DNA of 56,311 bases, from assembly GCA_903994455.1 (NCBI GenBank), contig CAJEXI010000020.1, forward strand, positions 1-56,311, read 5' to 3'. Shown one piece after another: positions 25,075 through 32,418 of this stretch (positions are counted from its first letter, which is position 1; every line of letters begins with the position of its first letter). A program made the position numbers and the translations under genes. The notes under the pieces are model-generated. The model was not told where the DNA came from. It made no database searches and saw only the letters and a program-made list of their open reading frames with translations. The stretch is from an uncultured Chlorobiaceae bacterium. Its GTDB lineage: Bacteria; Bacteroidota; Chlorobiia; Chlorobiales; Chlorobiaceae.

Positions 25075-25851
25075 TTAAAAGTTGTATGAACCACCGATAT
25101 AATATCCGGTAAATTTGACAACCGCTTCACTTCCGCCCTTAACAACCTCATTCACCACCCTTACACTCTTGTATCCACCAACAATACTGATATCAGCCCC
25201 AACAGGGACTTCCGCGCCTATGGTATAATTCAACAAAGACTTTCCTCTCATTAATTGATCTCCTGTCAAAGAACGATCATCCTTTATAAAACCATGAGCG
25301 GAGTTGTCAGGAACATAACCAAGCTTACCGGTAAGCGTTAGTGACTTATGAAGACGGTACTTGCCTTTGAGCCCAATTTCAAGCCCATCATACCAGTCTG
25401 GGGGGGAACTGGCCTGCCTTGCCCACAGTCGAAAGTAACCAACCGTACAGGCCAGGTTACCAGCAGCCCCGTCACCAAGAACAGTATACCCAGCAGAAAT
25501 ATCAAGCGTCTCTGAACTTTGATAAGTCATCGGATTAAAGGTTGCTGGTTGAGAAGTATCCGCCGCACCTGGAATATTATTAGTAGTCCCGGTGAGGTAA
25601 TCAATTGAAATTAAATACTTTCCGTAATTAACCTCTCCCTGAAATCCATAATACTCGTCTCCCTTATTTTTATGATCAACAGGAAGCTGACCTAAATTTT
25701 GCAAATACTCCGGGGCACTGAGATGAATTCTGTGAGGTGAATACAGAATCGACAAACTTCCCTTGACATCTTCTGCTTGCACCATAGAGGTTGTCACAAA
25801 AGAGGTGAATAATGTGCCAGCAAGAACTATGCACGTTTTTTTGATCATCAT
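25075..25851 (-). CDS. Small outer-membrane beta-barrel protein, duplicate copy B (258 aa)
   Basis: Signal peptide MIKKTCIVLAGTLFTSFVTT ending VQA, then a strand-rich mature part with the same landmarks as copy A: GSLSILYSPH, EYYGFQGEVNYGKYLISIDY, ACTVGYFR, WYDGLEIGLKGKY and the C-terminal GYYIGGSYNF. The final Phe fits an outer-membrane barrel. AAGGAG lies seven bases upstream of the ATG (5852-5870 region plus 20 kb, that is just right of 25851). It is the first gene of module B, and of the whole minus-strand run apart from the CDF and channel genes. The upstream 195 bases (25852-26046) should hold the promoter. Confidence 0.75.
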   Translation of the reverse strand: MMIKKTCIVLAGTLFTSFVTTSMVQAEDVKGSLSILYSPHRIHLSAPEYLQNLGQLPVDHKNKGDEYYGFQGEVNYGKYLISIDYLTGTTNNIPGAADTSQPATFNPMTYQSSETLDISAGYTVLGDGAAGNLACTVGYFRLWARQASSPPDWYDGLEIGLKGKYRLHKSLTLTGKLGYVPDNSAHGFIKDDRSLTGDQLMRGKSLLNYTIGAEVPVGADISIVGGYKSVRVVNEVVKGGSEAVVKFTGYYIGGSYNF

Positions 25852-26046
25852 AGCCTTATCTCCTTTTTATTGATGATTGAATTTGTCGGTCAAAGAATAA
25901 AATCATCTTCATCCGAAATGTAAGCTTTTAAATGTATTAACGACAACTTAAAATACTGGTTGTTAGTAATTACTTCCCCTATTGAGCAATAACAAACAAA
26001 AAACACATTTATACTTTATCACGTTCAACAGGATTTGGCAAAAATT

Positions 26047-26967
26047 TTACGGTTGAGCAATCCTGCATGCTTCCCCGGGATATTCGATTTCCACGGTTGA
26101 GTGGTACAGGCCGTATCGGTCGACCAGCGTTCTGATAAGCTCTTTGAGTTGGATGTAGGCTTCAGCATCAAGCAGGGAATCTACTTCAAGGTGAGCTGTG
26201 AAGACGTTATGCACCCCGTCAAGAGACCAGATATGGGCGTGATGAACCGCATGAATATGCTCCAGCCCTTCTATTTCCCTTGTAACCGTATCAAGATCAA
26301 ACTTGTCGGGCACCGCTTGCAAAAAAACCGGCAACATTGCTTTCAGATTTTTTACAACACCGGATAAAATGTAAAGCGTAATGATGATGGCAAGGAGAGG
26401 GTCAAGCACCGGAACATTCCAAAAGTAGAGTACAACGGCAACAACGAGTACAGCGACCCATCCGAGCACGTCTTCGAGCAAGTGCAGTGCGACAACTTTG
26501 GCATTCATGCCGCTCTCTTTTGAAAGCTTTGCCATGGCAAAACCGTTGACCATAACGCCGACCACAGCAAGAAGAATCATTCCCGCAGCATTCGGGTGAT
26601 GCGGCTCAAGAATACGGGGTATGGCATTGGCAAGCACAAAAAGGGAACTGGTCAGCAGTACCGCCGTACTGATGAGCGCTCCAAGAAGGGAGAATCGTTT
26701 GTAACCATAAGAGTATCGTGCGCTGCTCCCTCCGCCTGACAAGCTCTCAAAGTACCAAGCCTGTGCAAGTGCAAAGGAATCACCAAGGTCATGGACGGCA
26801 TCAGCAAGAATAGCCGTACTTCCGGTTAAAATCCCTCCCGCGATTTCTACAAGCGTAAACCCTGCATTGAGGAAAAAAGCGGTTTTGATGTTGCCGGAGA
26901 CATGATGATGGTGGTGATGGCCATCATCATGATTGTGCGAACATTCTTCTGGTATTGTGCCACTCAT
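26047..26967 (-). CDS. Cation diffusion facilitator metal exporter
   Basis: A CDF protein of 306 aa. A His-rich N-terminus (HNHDDGHHHHHH) precedes six predicted membrane helices (residues about 25-215). The metal site in helix 2 is ILADAVHDLGDSFALA (HDxxD), and helix 5 has the matching ALHLLEDVLGW (HxxxD). The cytoplasmic ferredoxin-like domain follows (EGLEHIHAVHHAHIWSLDG). This subgroup (CzcD/ZitB-like) exports Zn, Co or Cd by proton exchange at the inner membrane. The start at 26967 (MSGTIPEE) is preferred; the longer frame to 27045 adds a region without family character. The neighbouring ion-channel gene ends 128 bases upstream. Confidence 0.85.
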   Translation of the reverse strand: MSGTIPEECSHNHDDGHHHHHHVSGNIKTAFFLNAGFTLVEIAGGILTGSTAILADAVHDLGDSFALAQAWYFESLSGGGSSARYSYGYKRFSLLGALISTAVLLTSSLFVLANAIPRILEPHHPNAAGMILLAVVGVMVNGFAMAKLSKESGMNAKVVALHLLEDVLGWVAVLVVAVVLYFWNVPVLDPLLAIIITLYILSGVVKNLKAMLPVFLQAVPDKFDLDTVTREIEGLEHIHAVHHAHIWSLDGVHNVFTAHLEVDSLLDAEAYIQLKELIRTLVDRYGLYHSTVEIEYPGEACRIAQP

Positions 26968-27094
26968 ACTTTCATTTGCTTTTATAATGGCTCTCCCAAA
27001 GCGCCGGATGCAAGTTGTGAAGCAATGTCCATAAACACCATGCATCCGAAAACATAAACACAGGAAACAGCAACTTCACGTACCCGACTCACTA

Positions 27095-28204
27095 TCAGGA
27101 ATTTATAATTTGCACCATTAACCCAACAAAAACTGCTACAAATAATAATATCTGGACCACAAAACTAACTCGGTCAACTTTTATCATCTTCTGAATACTT
27201 GAAGGCGATTCCCTGTCCATATACACATTCACCCATATTATTTGAAGTAATGTCATAACAATACATAAATATGCAAGAATGTATATTTTGTCCATTAAGA
27301 CCAGTGAGGGACATTCAGGGATTGCGTCCATTGCAGATTTCTGGAGAAAAACCAGCGTTAACAAAGCCGTCGCAGGCATCGTCGTTCTGACCTCAATATA
27401 GGTTGGTTTTAATATCAATGAAAACCAGTTTGTCATCAGAACAATAAGCAATGGAATGAAAAGTTTTAACAGAAAAACATTGACTTCACGATTAAGATGA
27501 AACGCAAATTTCACAACCGAATACTTTGAAGCTTTGGCCACACCGGTTTCACCAAAATCAGTACCATAGTCATGAATGTAACTCTTTGAAGTTAAACCAT
27601 TTACTTTCCAGCCTGGCACTATCAGACCAACATCGTAACCTGAAGATATTGTATCAGGAACATAAAATACCTTGTCAAAAGATTCTGTAGAATTTTCCAT
27701 ATATAACGATAATTCCTGCTTGTCGAGAGGATAGTTTTTTAGATCAAATGGCTGAAAAAATACACCGTCAATGCGAATTACCTGATACTTTTCACCATTG
27801 CTTAAGACTTCAGGTTCTTTCAGAATAGCCTTTTTTACCAAGCCCCAATCTTCGACACCATTGACAAAATCGAGTGATTCGACAGGATCATAATCACCTC
27901 TCCACCTCAGCCATAGATAGGCCGTTATATGATAGGTATTCGATCTCACATCCATATTATAGATGTTGATACCATACATTCCGACCGTTACCAATTTTGC
28001 GCCTTCAACGGGCGTATCAGATGCGACAAGAGTTCCTTGCGTATTTTTTACAATTGGAGAGCGCGTAACTTTGGAGTGGCCCTGTTGTGCAGCAGCAATG
28101 TTCACTCCAGATATCGTTATTAATAAAAGAAGCATGAAAACCGCCCGGAGTATCTGCAGCAACTCCTTTGTAATTATGCTCTGTTTTTCAAAACGCAATG
28201 ACAT
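27095..28204 (-). CDS. Prokaryotic pentameric ligand-gated ion channel (Cys-loop receptor homologue)
   Basis: A 369-aa protein with a hydrophobic signal or anchor (residues about 17-39), a beta-rich extracellular domain (about 45-240) and four membrane helices: M1 with LKLFIPLLIVLMTNWFSLIL, M2 with TTMPATALLTLVFLQKSAM, M3 with DKIYILAYLCIVMTLLQIIW and M4 with VSFVVQILLFVAVFVGLMVQ. The domain hallmark FFQPFDLKNYPLDKQELSL marks the Cys-loop position, but no cysteines are present there, as in the bacterial channels GLIC and ELIC. The conserved M1 proline is present. AGGA lies eight bases upstream of the ATG. The ligand and ion selectivity cannot be read from the sequence. Confidence 0.85.
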   Translation of the reverse strand: MSLRFEKQSIITKELLQILRAVFMLLLLITISGVNIAAAQQGHSKVTRSPIVKNTQGTLVASDTPVEGAKLVTVGMYGINIYNMDVRSNTYHITAYLWLRWRGDYDPVESLDFVNGVEDWGLVKKAILKEPEVLSNGEKYQVIRIDGVFFQPFDLKNYPLDKQELSLYMENSTESFDKVFYVPDTISSGYDVGLIVPGWKVNGLTSKSYIHDYGTDFGETGVAKASKYSVVKFAFHLNREVNVFLLKLFIPLLIVLMTNWFSLILKPTYIEVRTTMPATALLTLVFLQKSAMDAIPECPSLVLMDKIYILAYLCIVMTLLQIIWVNVYMDRESPSSIQKMIKVDRVSFVVQILLFVAVFVGLMVQIINS

Positions 28205-28644
28205 GTATGCCGTCCTTTTAATAATTTTATATTAACGCAAAAACTAAATTTGATGCCAACAATCGGTAGCCCCCTTTATTTGTGAATATTCCATTAAACT
28301 AAATTCGGTTTTTTCGTTTATATACAGCACAAATACACTTGATAGCGCGCATCATTGTAAAACCTTCACAATCAAACTTTTTTCTTGCCTTCCATCTGAA
28401 CAAGCAGGGATATGCAAAAGAATATTGTACGGTTTTCACAAAAAACTCTGTCAAGCCCATCAACAAAACAGCATCGACAGCATAACACCTTTTAATTCAA
28501 CATCATAACCGCAGTTAACACGCAGCCCCGGCCTCTCAACAACTTATGGCAACCCACCAATTGTGTACAGGGGAAAAATAACACCATAGCCACTAAATTT
28601 AATGTATTTTTCTATCAATGAGCAATAATTATGAACGATACCTC
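28205..28644. other. Intergenic region between divergent transcription units
   Basis: These 440 AT-rich bases lie between the minus-strand channel gene and the plus-strand glycosylation operon with its decayed first gene. Promoters for both directions are expected here, but none is clear enough to place. I see no RNA gene, repeat or coding frame. Confidence 0.4.
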
Positions 28645-29051
28645 ATGAACAGAACTTTTCAGCGAAGAATTACCTTGATAACAAGTAGCTGCCTCTGTAT
28701 TCTCAATTGCGCCTTTGTTAATATTCCGTCTGTGCGATGGTTCCACTCACTCGGAAAGCCCTGGGGTTAGGAGATCTTTGAAGGCATAACACTCTTTTGC
28801 GACCTGGTTTTTTTTCGCCGCGAACATGCGTGGACATCCTTTCCTTCCGACCATTCTGCAACTGCTTCCAGTGTACCGTCCTTTTTGCCACACGGTATCC
28901 TCACTGGCGATTTGCTGCACTTTTTTTCGGAGTTCTGGTCGCCTTCAGCCATATTTGTCTGGCACAGCCTTCGACCAACGACGTTATTATCGCCTTTTTT
29001 TCAATTGTTTCTATATTTGGAATTGTTACAACCAATAATTTTACGCTCTAA
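28645..29051 (+). pseudogene. Decayed PAP2-type phosphatase gene
   Basis: From ATG 28645 the frame reads MNRTFQRRITLIT...WFHSLGKPWG and hits TAG at 28768. The same frame then continues EIFEGITLF and SFPSDHSATA, close to the PAP2 motif (PSGHSATA). A shift of frame near 28880 leads into FATRYPHWRFAALFFGVLVA, then FSHICLAQPSTNDVI, which corresponds to the third PAP2 motif (SRxxxGxHxxSDV) in degraded form. Two lesions and loss of key residues (G to D; the catalytic His context to QPSTND) mean it is dead. PAP2 enzymes dephosphorylate lipid carriers or lipid A. A position directly before a GT39-GT2-YbhN set fits that original role. Confidence 0.65.
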
Positions 29052-29055
29052 CTTC

Positions 29056-30600
29056 ATGTATCTGAATAAAACCCAATCTGAACCAGCATGGCATATTGCT
29101 GCACTGGCACTCTTGATTCTAATTAGTTTTTTTGCGGCTTTGGGTGCTATGCCCCTGTTTGACATTGATGAAGGAGTATTCGGTGAAGCAACACGAGAGA
29201 TGATGATCAGTAAAAATTATATCACCACCTACCTGAATGGTGTGCTCCGTTTTGATAAACCAATATTGATTTACTGGTTGCAACTGGCTTCAGTAAAACT
29301 TTTCGGACTTGACGAGTTTGCTTTAAGGCTTCCATCTGCTCTTGCAGGAACAGCTTGGGCGACATCGATTTTCCTGTTCGTGCGCAAAGAATCAGGCTCA
29401 CGCCAGGCTTTTCTTGCCACGGCAATAATGGTACTGTCCTTACAGATTATGGTCATTGCAAAAGCGGCCATGGCAGACGGGGTGCTGAACTGCTTTCTGG
29501 CCATCACCATGCTTGCCTTGCTCCACTACTATAAGACCGGTACAAAGCAGGTGCTGTATCTTGCCTTTGCCGCTGCCGGGCTCGGAATGCTTACCAAAGG
29601 GCCCATAGCGCTCATTATTCCGTTTGTGGTCACATTTTTATTTTCGTTGCTAGAGGGGACAGTAAAGCAATGGCTAAGAATGATATGCAATCCCATAGGC
29701 ATCGTGATCTTTCTTGTCATTGCTCTTCCCTGGTATCTGCTTGAATATCGTGATCAAGGTATGGCTTTTATTGCCGGATTTTTCTTTAAGCACAATGTCA
29801 GTCGGTTTAGTTCAGTACTGGAAGGACACTCCGGTTCTATCTTCTATTACATTCCAGTACTTATTTTTGGGATGATGCCTTTTACTGCTCTCTTTTTTTC
29901 AATTTTTTTTAAACTCAAGATATTACTCACCGACACTACTAATAAATTTCTGTTTATCTGGTTCGCTTTTGTTTTTATCTTTTTCACGATTTCTGGCACA
30001 AAACTTCATCATTACATTATTTATGGCTACACGCCACTCTTTATTCTTATGGCAAGAACATTGCCGTTGATGAAATTCCCGGAACGGCTTGCAGTGTTTC
30101 CGCTCATACTGCTTGGTGCGCTTACTCTTTTGCCTCTGAGCCTCCCAATTGCACTCCGCACTATCAACGATCTGCAGATACAAGCTCTTCTGCATGGCGC
30201 AATGGATCTCACCGGACAAACTTATCTCATTGTGGTTACAACCACCATCGCCGGGATGGTGATCATCCTGTTGCTGCCCCGGTTATCCAACGATTACAAA
30301 TTGATTGCCATGGGCGCAATCTTCTCTCTTTTCATAAATTTATACCTCGCCCCTCTTGCGGGTAAACTGATTCAGGAACCAGTCAAAGAGGCGGCTCTTC
30401 TGGCTAAAAAAGAGGGCTATAAGGTAGTAATGTGGAAAACGAACAACCCCTCTTTTTTGGTATATTCCGAGTCGCTTGTTGAAAAACGCGCTCCAAAACC
30501 CGGAGAGATTGTGATGACAACAATCAAGCAAATTCACAAGCTCGATCATCCTGTTATACTCTATAGCAAATACGGCATGGTGATGGCAAAACTAAGGTAA
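29056..30600 (+). CDS. GT39-family glycosyltransferase, ArnT-like
   Basis: A 514-aa polytopic inner-membrane protein with about twelve predicted helices. The first periplasmic loop has MPLFDIDEGVFGEATREMM, with the Asp-Glu catalytic-type motif, and RFDKPILIYWLQLASVK, as in the ArnT/PMT family. Such enzymes move a sugar from a polyprenyl-phosphate donor onto lipid A or protein on the periplasmic face. ATG 29056 is preferred; the open frame back to 28885 belongs to the decayed phosphatase region read in another frame. A GT2 gene that could make the lipid-linked donor follows 12 bases later. Confidence 0.8.
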   Translation: MYLNKTQSEPAWHIAALALLILISFFAALGAMPLFDIDEGVFGEATREMMISKNYITTYLNGVLRFDKPILIYWLQLASVKLFGLDEFALRLPSALAGTAWATSIFLFVRKESGSRQAFLATAIMVLSLQIMVIAKAAMADGVLNCFLAITMLALLHYYKTGTKQVLYLAFAAAGLGMLTKGPIALIIPFVVTFLFSLLEGTVKQWLRMICNPIGIVIFLVIALPWYLLEYRDQGMAFIAGFFFKHNVSRFSSVLEGHSGSIFYYIPVLIFGMMPFTALFFSIFFKLKILLTDTTNKFLFIWFAFVFIFFTISGTKLHHYIIYGYTPLFILMARTLPLMKFPERLAVFPLILLGALTLLPLSLPIALRTINDLQIQALLHGAMDLTGQTYLIVVTTTIAGMVIILLLPRLSNDYKLIAMGAIFSLFINLYLAPLAGKLIQEPVKEAALLAKKEGYKVVMWKTNNPSFLVYSESLVEKRAPKPGEIVMTTIKQIHKLDHPVILYSKYGMVMAKLR

Positions 30601-30612
30601 TGAATTGATATT

Positions 30613-31545
30613 ATGAAGCTTTCGGTCGTCATACCGGTCATGAATGAAGCTGAGAACATCAAGCCTCTCTTCACAGCTCTCGCTCTCTCCCTTGCAGCCG
30701 TTGAGCATGAGATTGTTCTGGTTGACGACGGTTCCACCGACGGCACCGTAGCTGAAATCCAGCAATACGCTCCTGATAATGCACACCTTGTTGTGCTGAA
30801 CAAAAATTACGGGCAGACAACTGCAATGGCTGCGGGCATCGATCATGCTCGTGGCGAGCTGATAGCGACCATTGATGGTGATCTGCAAAATGATCCTTCG
30901 GATATCCCGATGATGATGCAGTACCTGCATGACCACGATCTGGATGTTGTGGCTGGCAGAAGGGCCGGGCGGCAGGACGGCATGATTCTGAGAAAAATTC
31001 CCAGCAAAATTGCCAATGCGATGATCAGGAACCTGACCAATGTGCATATCCACGACTATGGATGTACCCTGAAGGTCTTCAAAAAGGATGTGGCAAAAAA
31101 TCTTGGCCTCTATGGCGAGCTGCATCGCTTTATACCGGTTCTGGTGCAATTGTACGGCGCAACAATAGAGGAGGTTGATGTAACGCATCACCCCAGAAAA
31201 TTTGGCACATCGAAATATGGCATCGGACGCACCTTCAAAGTGCTGAGTGACCTGCTTTTCATGCTCTTTTTCCAGAAATACAGCCAGAAACCGATGCATC
31301 TTTTCGGCAGCCTTGGTTTTCTCTCCCTGTTTATTGGTCTGTCCCTGGATTTTTACCTGCTTGCCCTCAAAATTCTTGGCGAGAAAATCGGTGGCCGCCC
31401 GTTGCTTTCTCTGGGAATTATTATGACCTTTATCGGCATTCAGTTGATCACAACCGGATTCATTGCTGAATTCATCATGCGCACCTATTACGAGTCACAG
31501 AACAAGAAACCCTATATCATCAAGAAAATTGTCGGGAAAGAGTAA
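30613..31545 (+). CDS. GT2 glycosyltransferase, polyprenyl-phosphate sugar transferase type
   Basis: A 310-aa protein. Residues 1-210 are a GT-A fold: SVVIPVMNEAENI, EIVLVDDGSTDGT and the DXD-like IATIDGDLQNDP, then FGTSKYGIGRTFKVLSDLL near the membrane. Residues about 228-300 hold two membrane helices. This is the layout of ArnC/GtrB/DPM-type enzymes, which load a sugar from a nucleotide donor onto undecaprenyl phosphate. It sits between the GT39 enzyme and a YbhN-like protein, so it most likely makes the lipid-linked donor for GT39. Confidence 0.82.
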   Translation: MKLSVVIPVMNEAENIKPLFTALALSLAAVEHEIVLVDDGSTDGTVAEIQQYAPDNAHLVVLNKNYGQTTAMAAGIDHARGELIATIDGDLQNDPSDIPMMMQYLHDHDLDVVAGRRAGRQDGMILRKIPSKIANAMIRNLTNVHIHDYGCTLKVFKKDVAKNLGLYGELHRFIPVLVQLYGATIEEVDVTHHPRKFGTSKYGIGRTFKVLSDLLFMLFFQKYSQKPMHLFGSLGFLSLFIGLSLDFYLLALKILGEKIGGRPLLSLGIIMTFIGIQLITTGFIAEFIMRTYYESQNKKPYIIKKIVGKE

Positions 31546-32416
31546 ATTCAACCTCAAAAAGCTGCTCAAACCTCTGCTTCAGCTTCTTGTCACTGCTCTT
31601 GCCCTTTATCTGGTATTGAGAAAAACCGATGTTGCCAAACTTTTTGGTATTATCCGGAGTGCCAACCCATGGTCTCTTCTGCTCTCTCTCCTTTTTTTCA
31701 ATCTCTCCAAACTCTTTAATGCGGTGCGCTTGAATCGTTTTTTCAAGGCAATCGGCATTGAACTTTCCGCCCTGTACAACCTGAAGCTTTACTATCTCGG
31801 AATGTTCTATAATCTTTTCCTTCCGGGAGGGATTGGCGGTGACGGCTATAAAATTTACGTTTTGCAGAAAAACCACGGCACAACGATGATCAATATCTTT
31901 CACGCAGTGTTGTGGGATCGAATCTGCGGCATTATTGCCCTTGTGTTTCTCTCTGTCATCCTGCTGCTGCCCAGCTCTTTTGCCTTGAAACTCCCGCAAC
32001 TGGTTCCTTATGCATGGCTCTTGCTTGTCGCAATCTACCCCCTGGCTCTGCTTCTGAACAAATTATTTTATACCCAGTTCATCGGCGTATTTACCATCAC
32101 AGCGCTCGAATCGCTGCTGGTACAGATTACCCAGGTCGTATCGGCATTTTTCATCCTCCAGGCAATTTCGCTGCAAGCCAACCATATCGACTACCTGGCA
32201 ATCTTCCTGATGTCAACAGTGGCCACCATTCTGCCAATCACCATCGGAGGGGCTGGAGCCAGGGAGGTAACCTTCTATTATCTTCTTAACTTTATACAAC
32301 TTGAAACCAATGCCGGCGTTGCCCTGTCACTTATTTTTTTTGGGATTTCTGCTCTGTCATCACTTGCTGGAGTGGTGACAAAAATCCGTCACGAAAACAG
32401 TGTGACGGAAAGTTGA
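31529..32416 (+). CDS. YbhN/AglD-like integral membrane protein (LPG synthase TM family)
   Basis: Predicted to have about eight helices. The family segment NLFLPGGIGGDGYKIYVLQK near residue 90 and ITIGGAGAREVTFYYLL near the end are those of the lysylphosphatidylglycerol-synthase membrane domain (UPF0104). Some members have been proposed to act as lipid-linked sugar flippases. No ATG is suitably placed. TTG 31529 (LSGKSKFNLKKLLK) is the most reasonable start and overlaps the GT2 gene by 17 bases; TTG 31463 is a longer alternative. It is the last gene of the operon. A hairpin that probably ends recJ transcription lies inside its last codons. Confidence 0.72.
   Translation: MSGKSKFNLKKLLKPLLQLLVTALALYLVLRKTDVAKLFGIIRSANPWSLLLSLLFFNLSKLFNAVRLNRFFKAIGIELSALYNLKLYYLGMFYNLFLPGGIGGDGYKIYVLQKNHGTTMINIFHAVLWDRICGIIALVFLSVILLLPSSFALKLPQLVPYAWLLLVAIYPLALLLNKLFYTQFIGVFTITALESLLVQITQVVSAFFILQAISLQANHIDYLAIFLMSTVATILPITIGGAGAREVTFYYLLNFIQLETNAGVALSLIFFGISALSSLAGVVTKIRHENSVTES
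32380..32408 (-). terminator. Probable recJ terminator inside the end of the convergent gene
   Basis: On the minus strand the stem CCGTCAC/GTGACGG, with a nine-base loop (32386-32408), is followed by ATTTTT (32380-32385), the form of an intrinsic terminator. It lies just past the recJ stop at 32419. Because it falls within the coding end of the YbhN-like gene, the two functions overlap. A second stem TTGAGGT/ACCTCAA spans 32412-32433. Confidence 0.5.
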
Positions 32417-32418
32417 GG

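Noticed and set aside
28885..29055. 57-codon N-terminal extension of the GT39 protein
   Set aside because: The DNA here still codes, in another frame, for the third motif of the decayed PAP2 phosphatase. The extension has no family match, and the GT39 topology starts properly at 29056.
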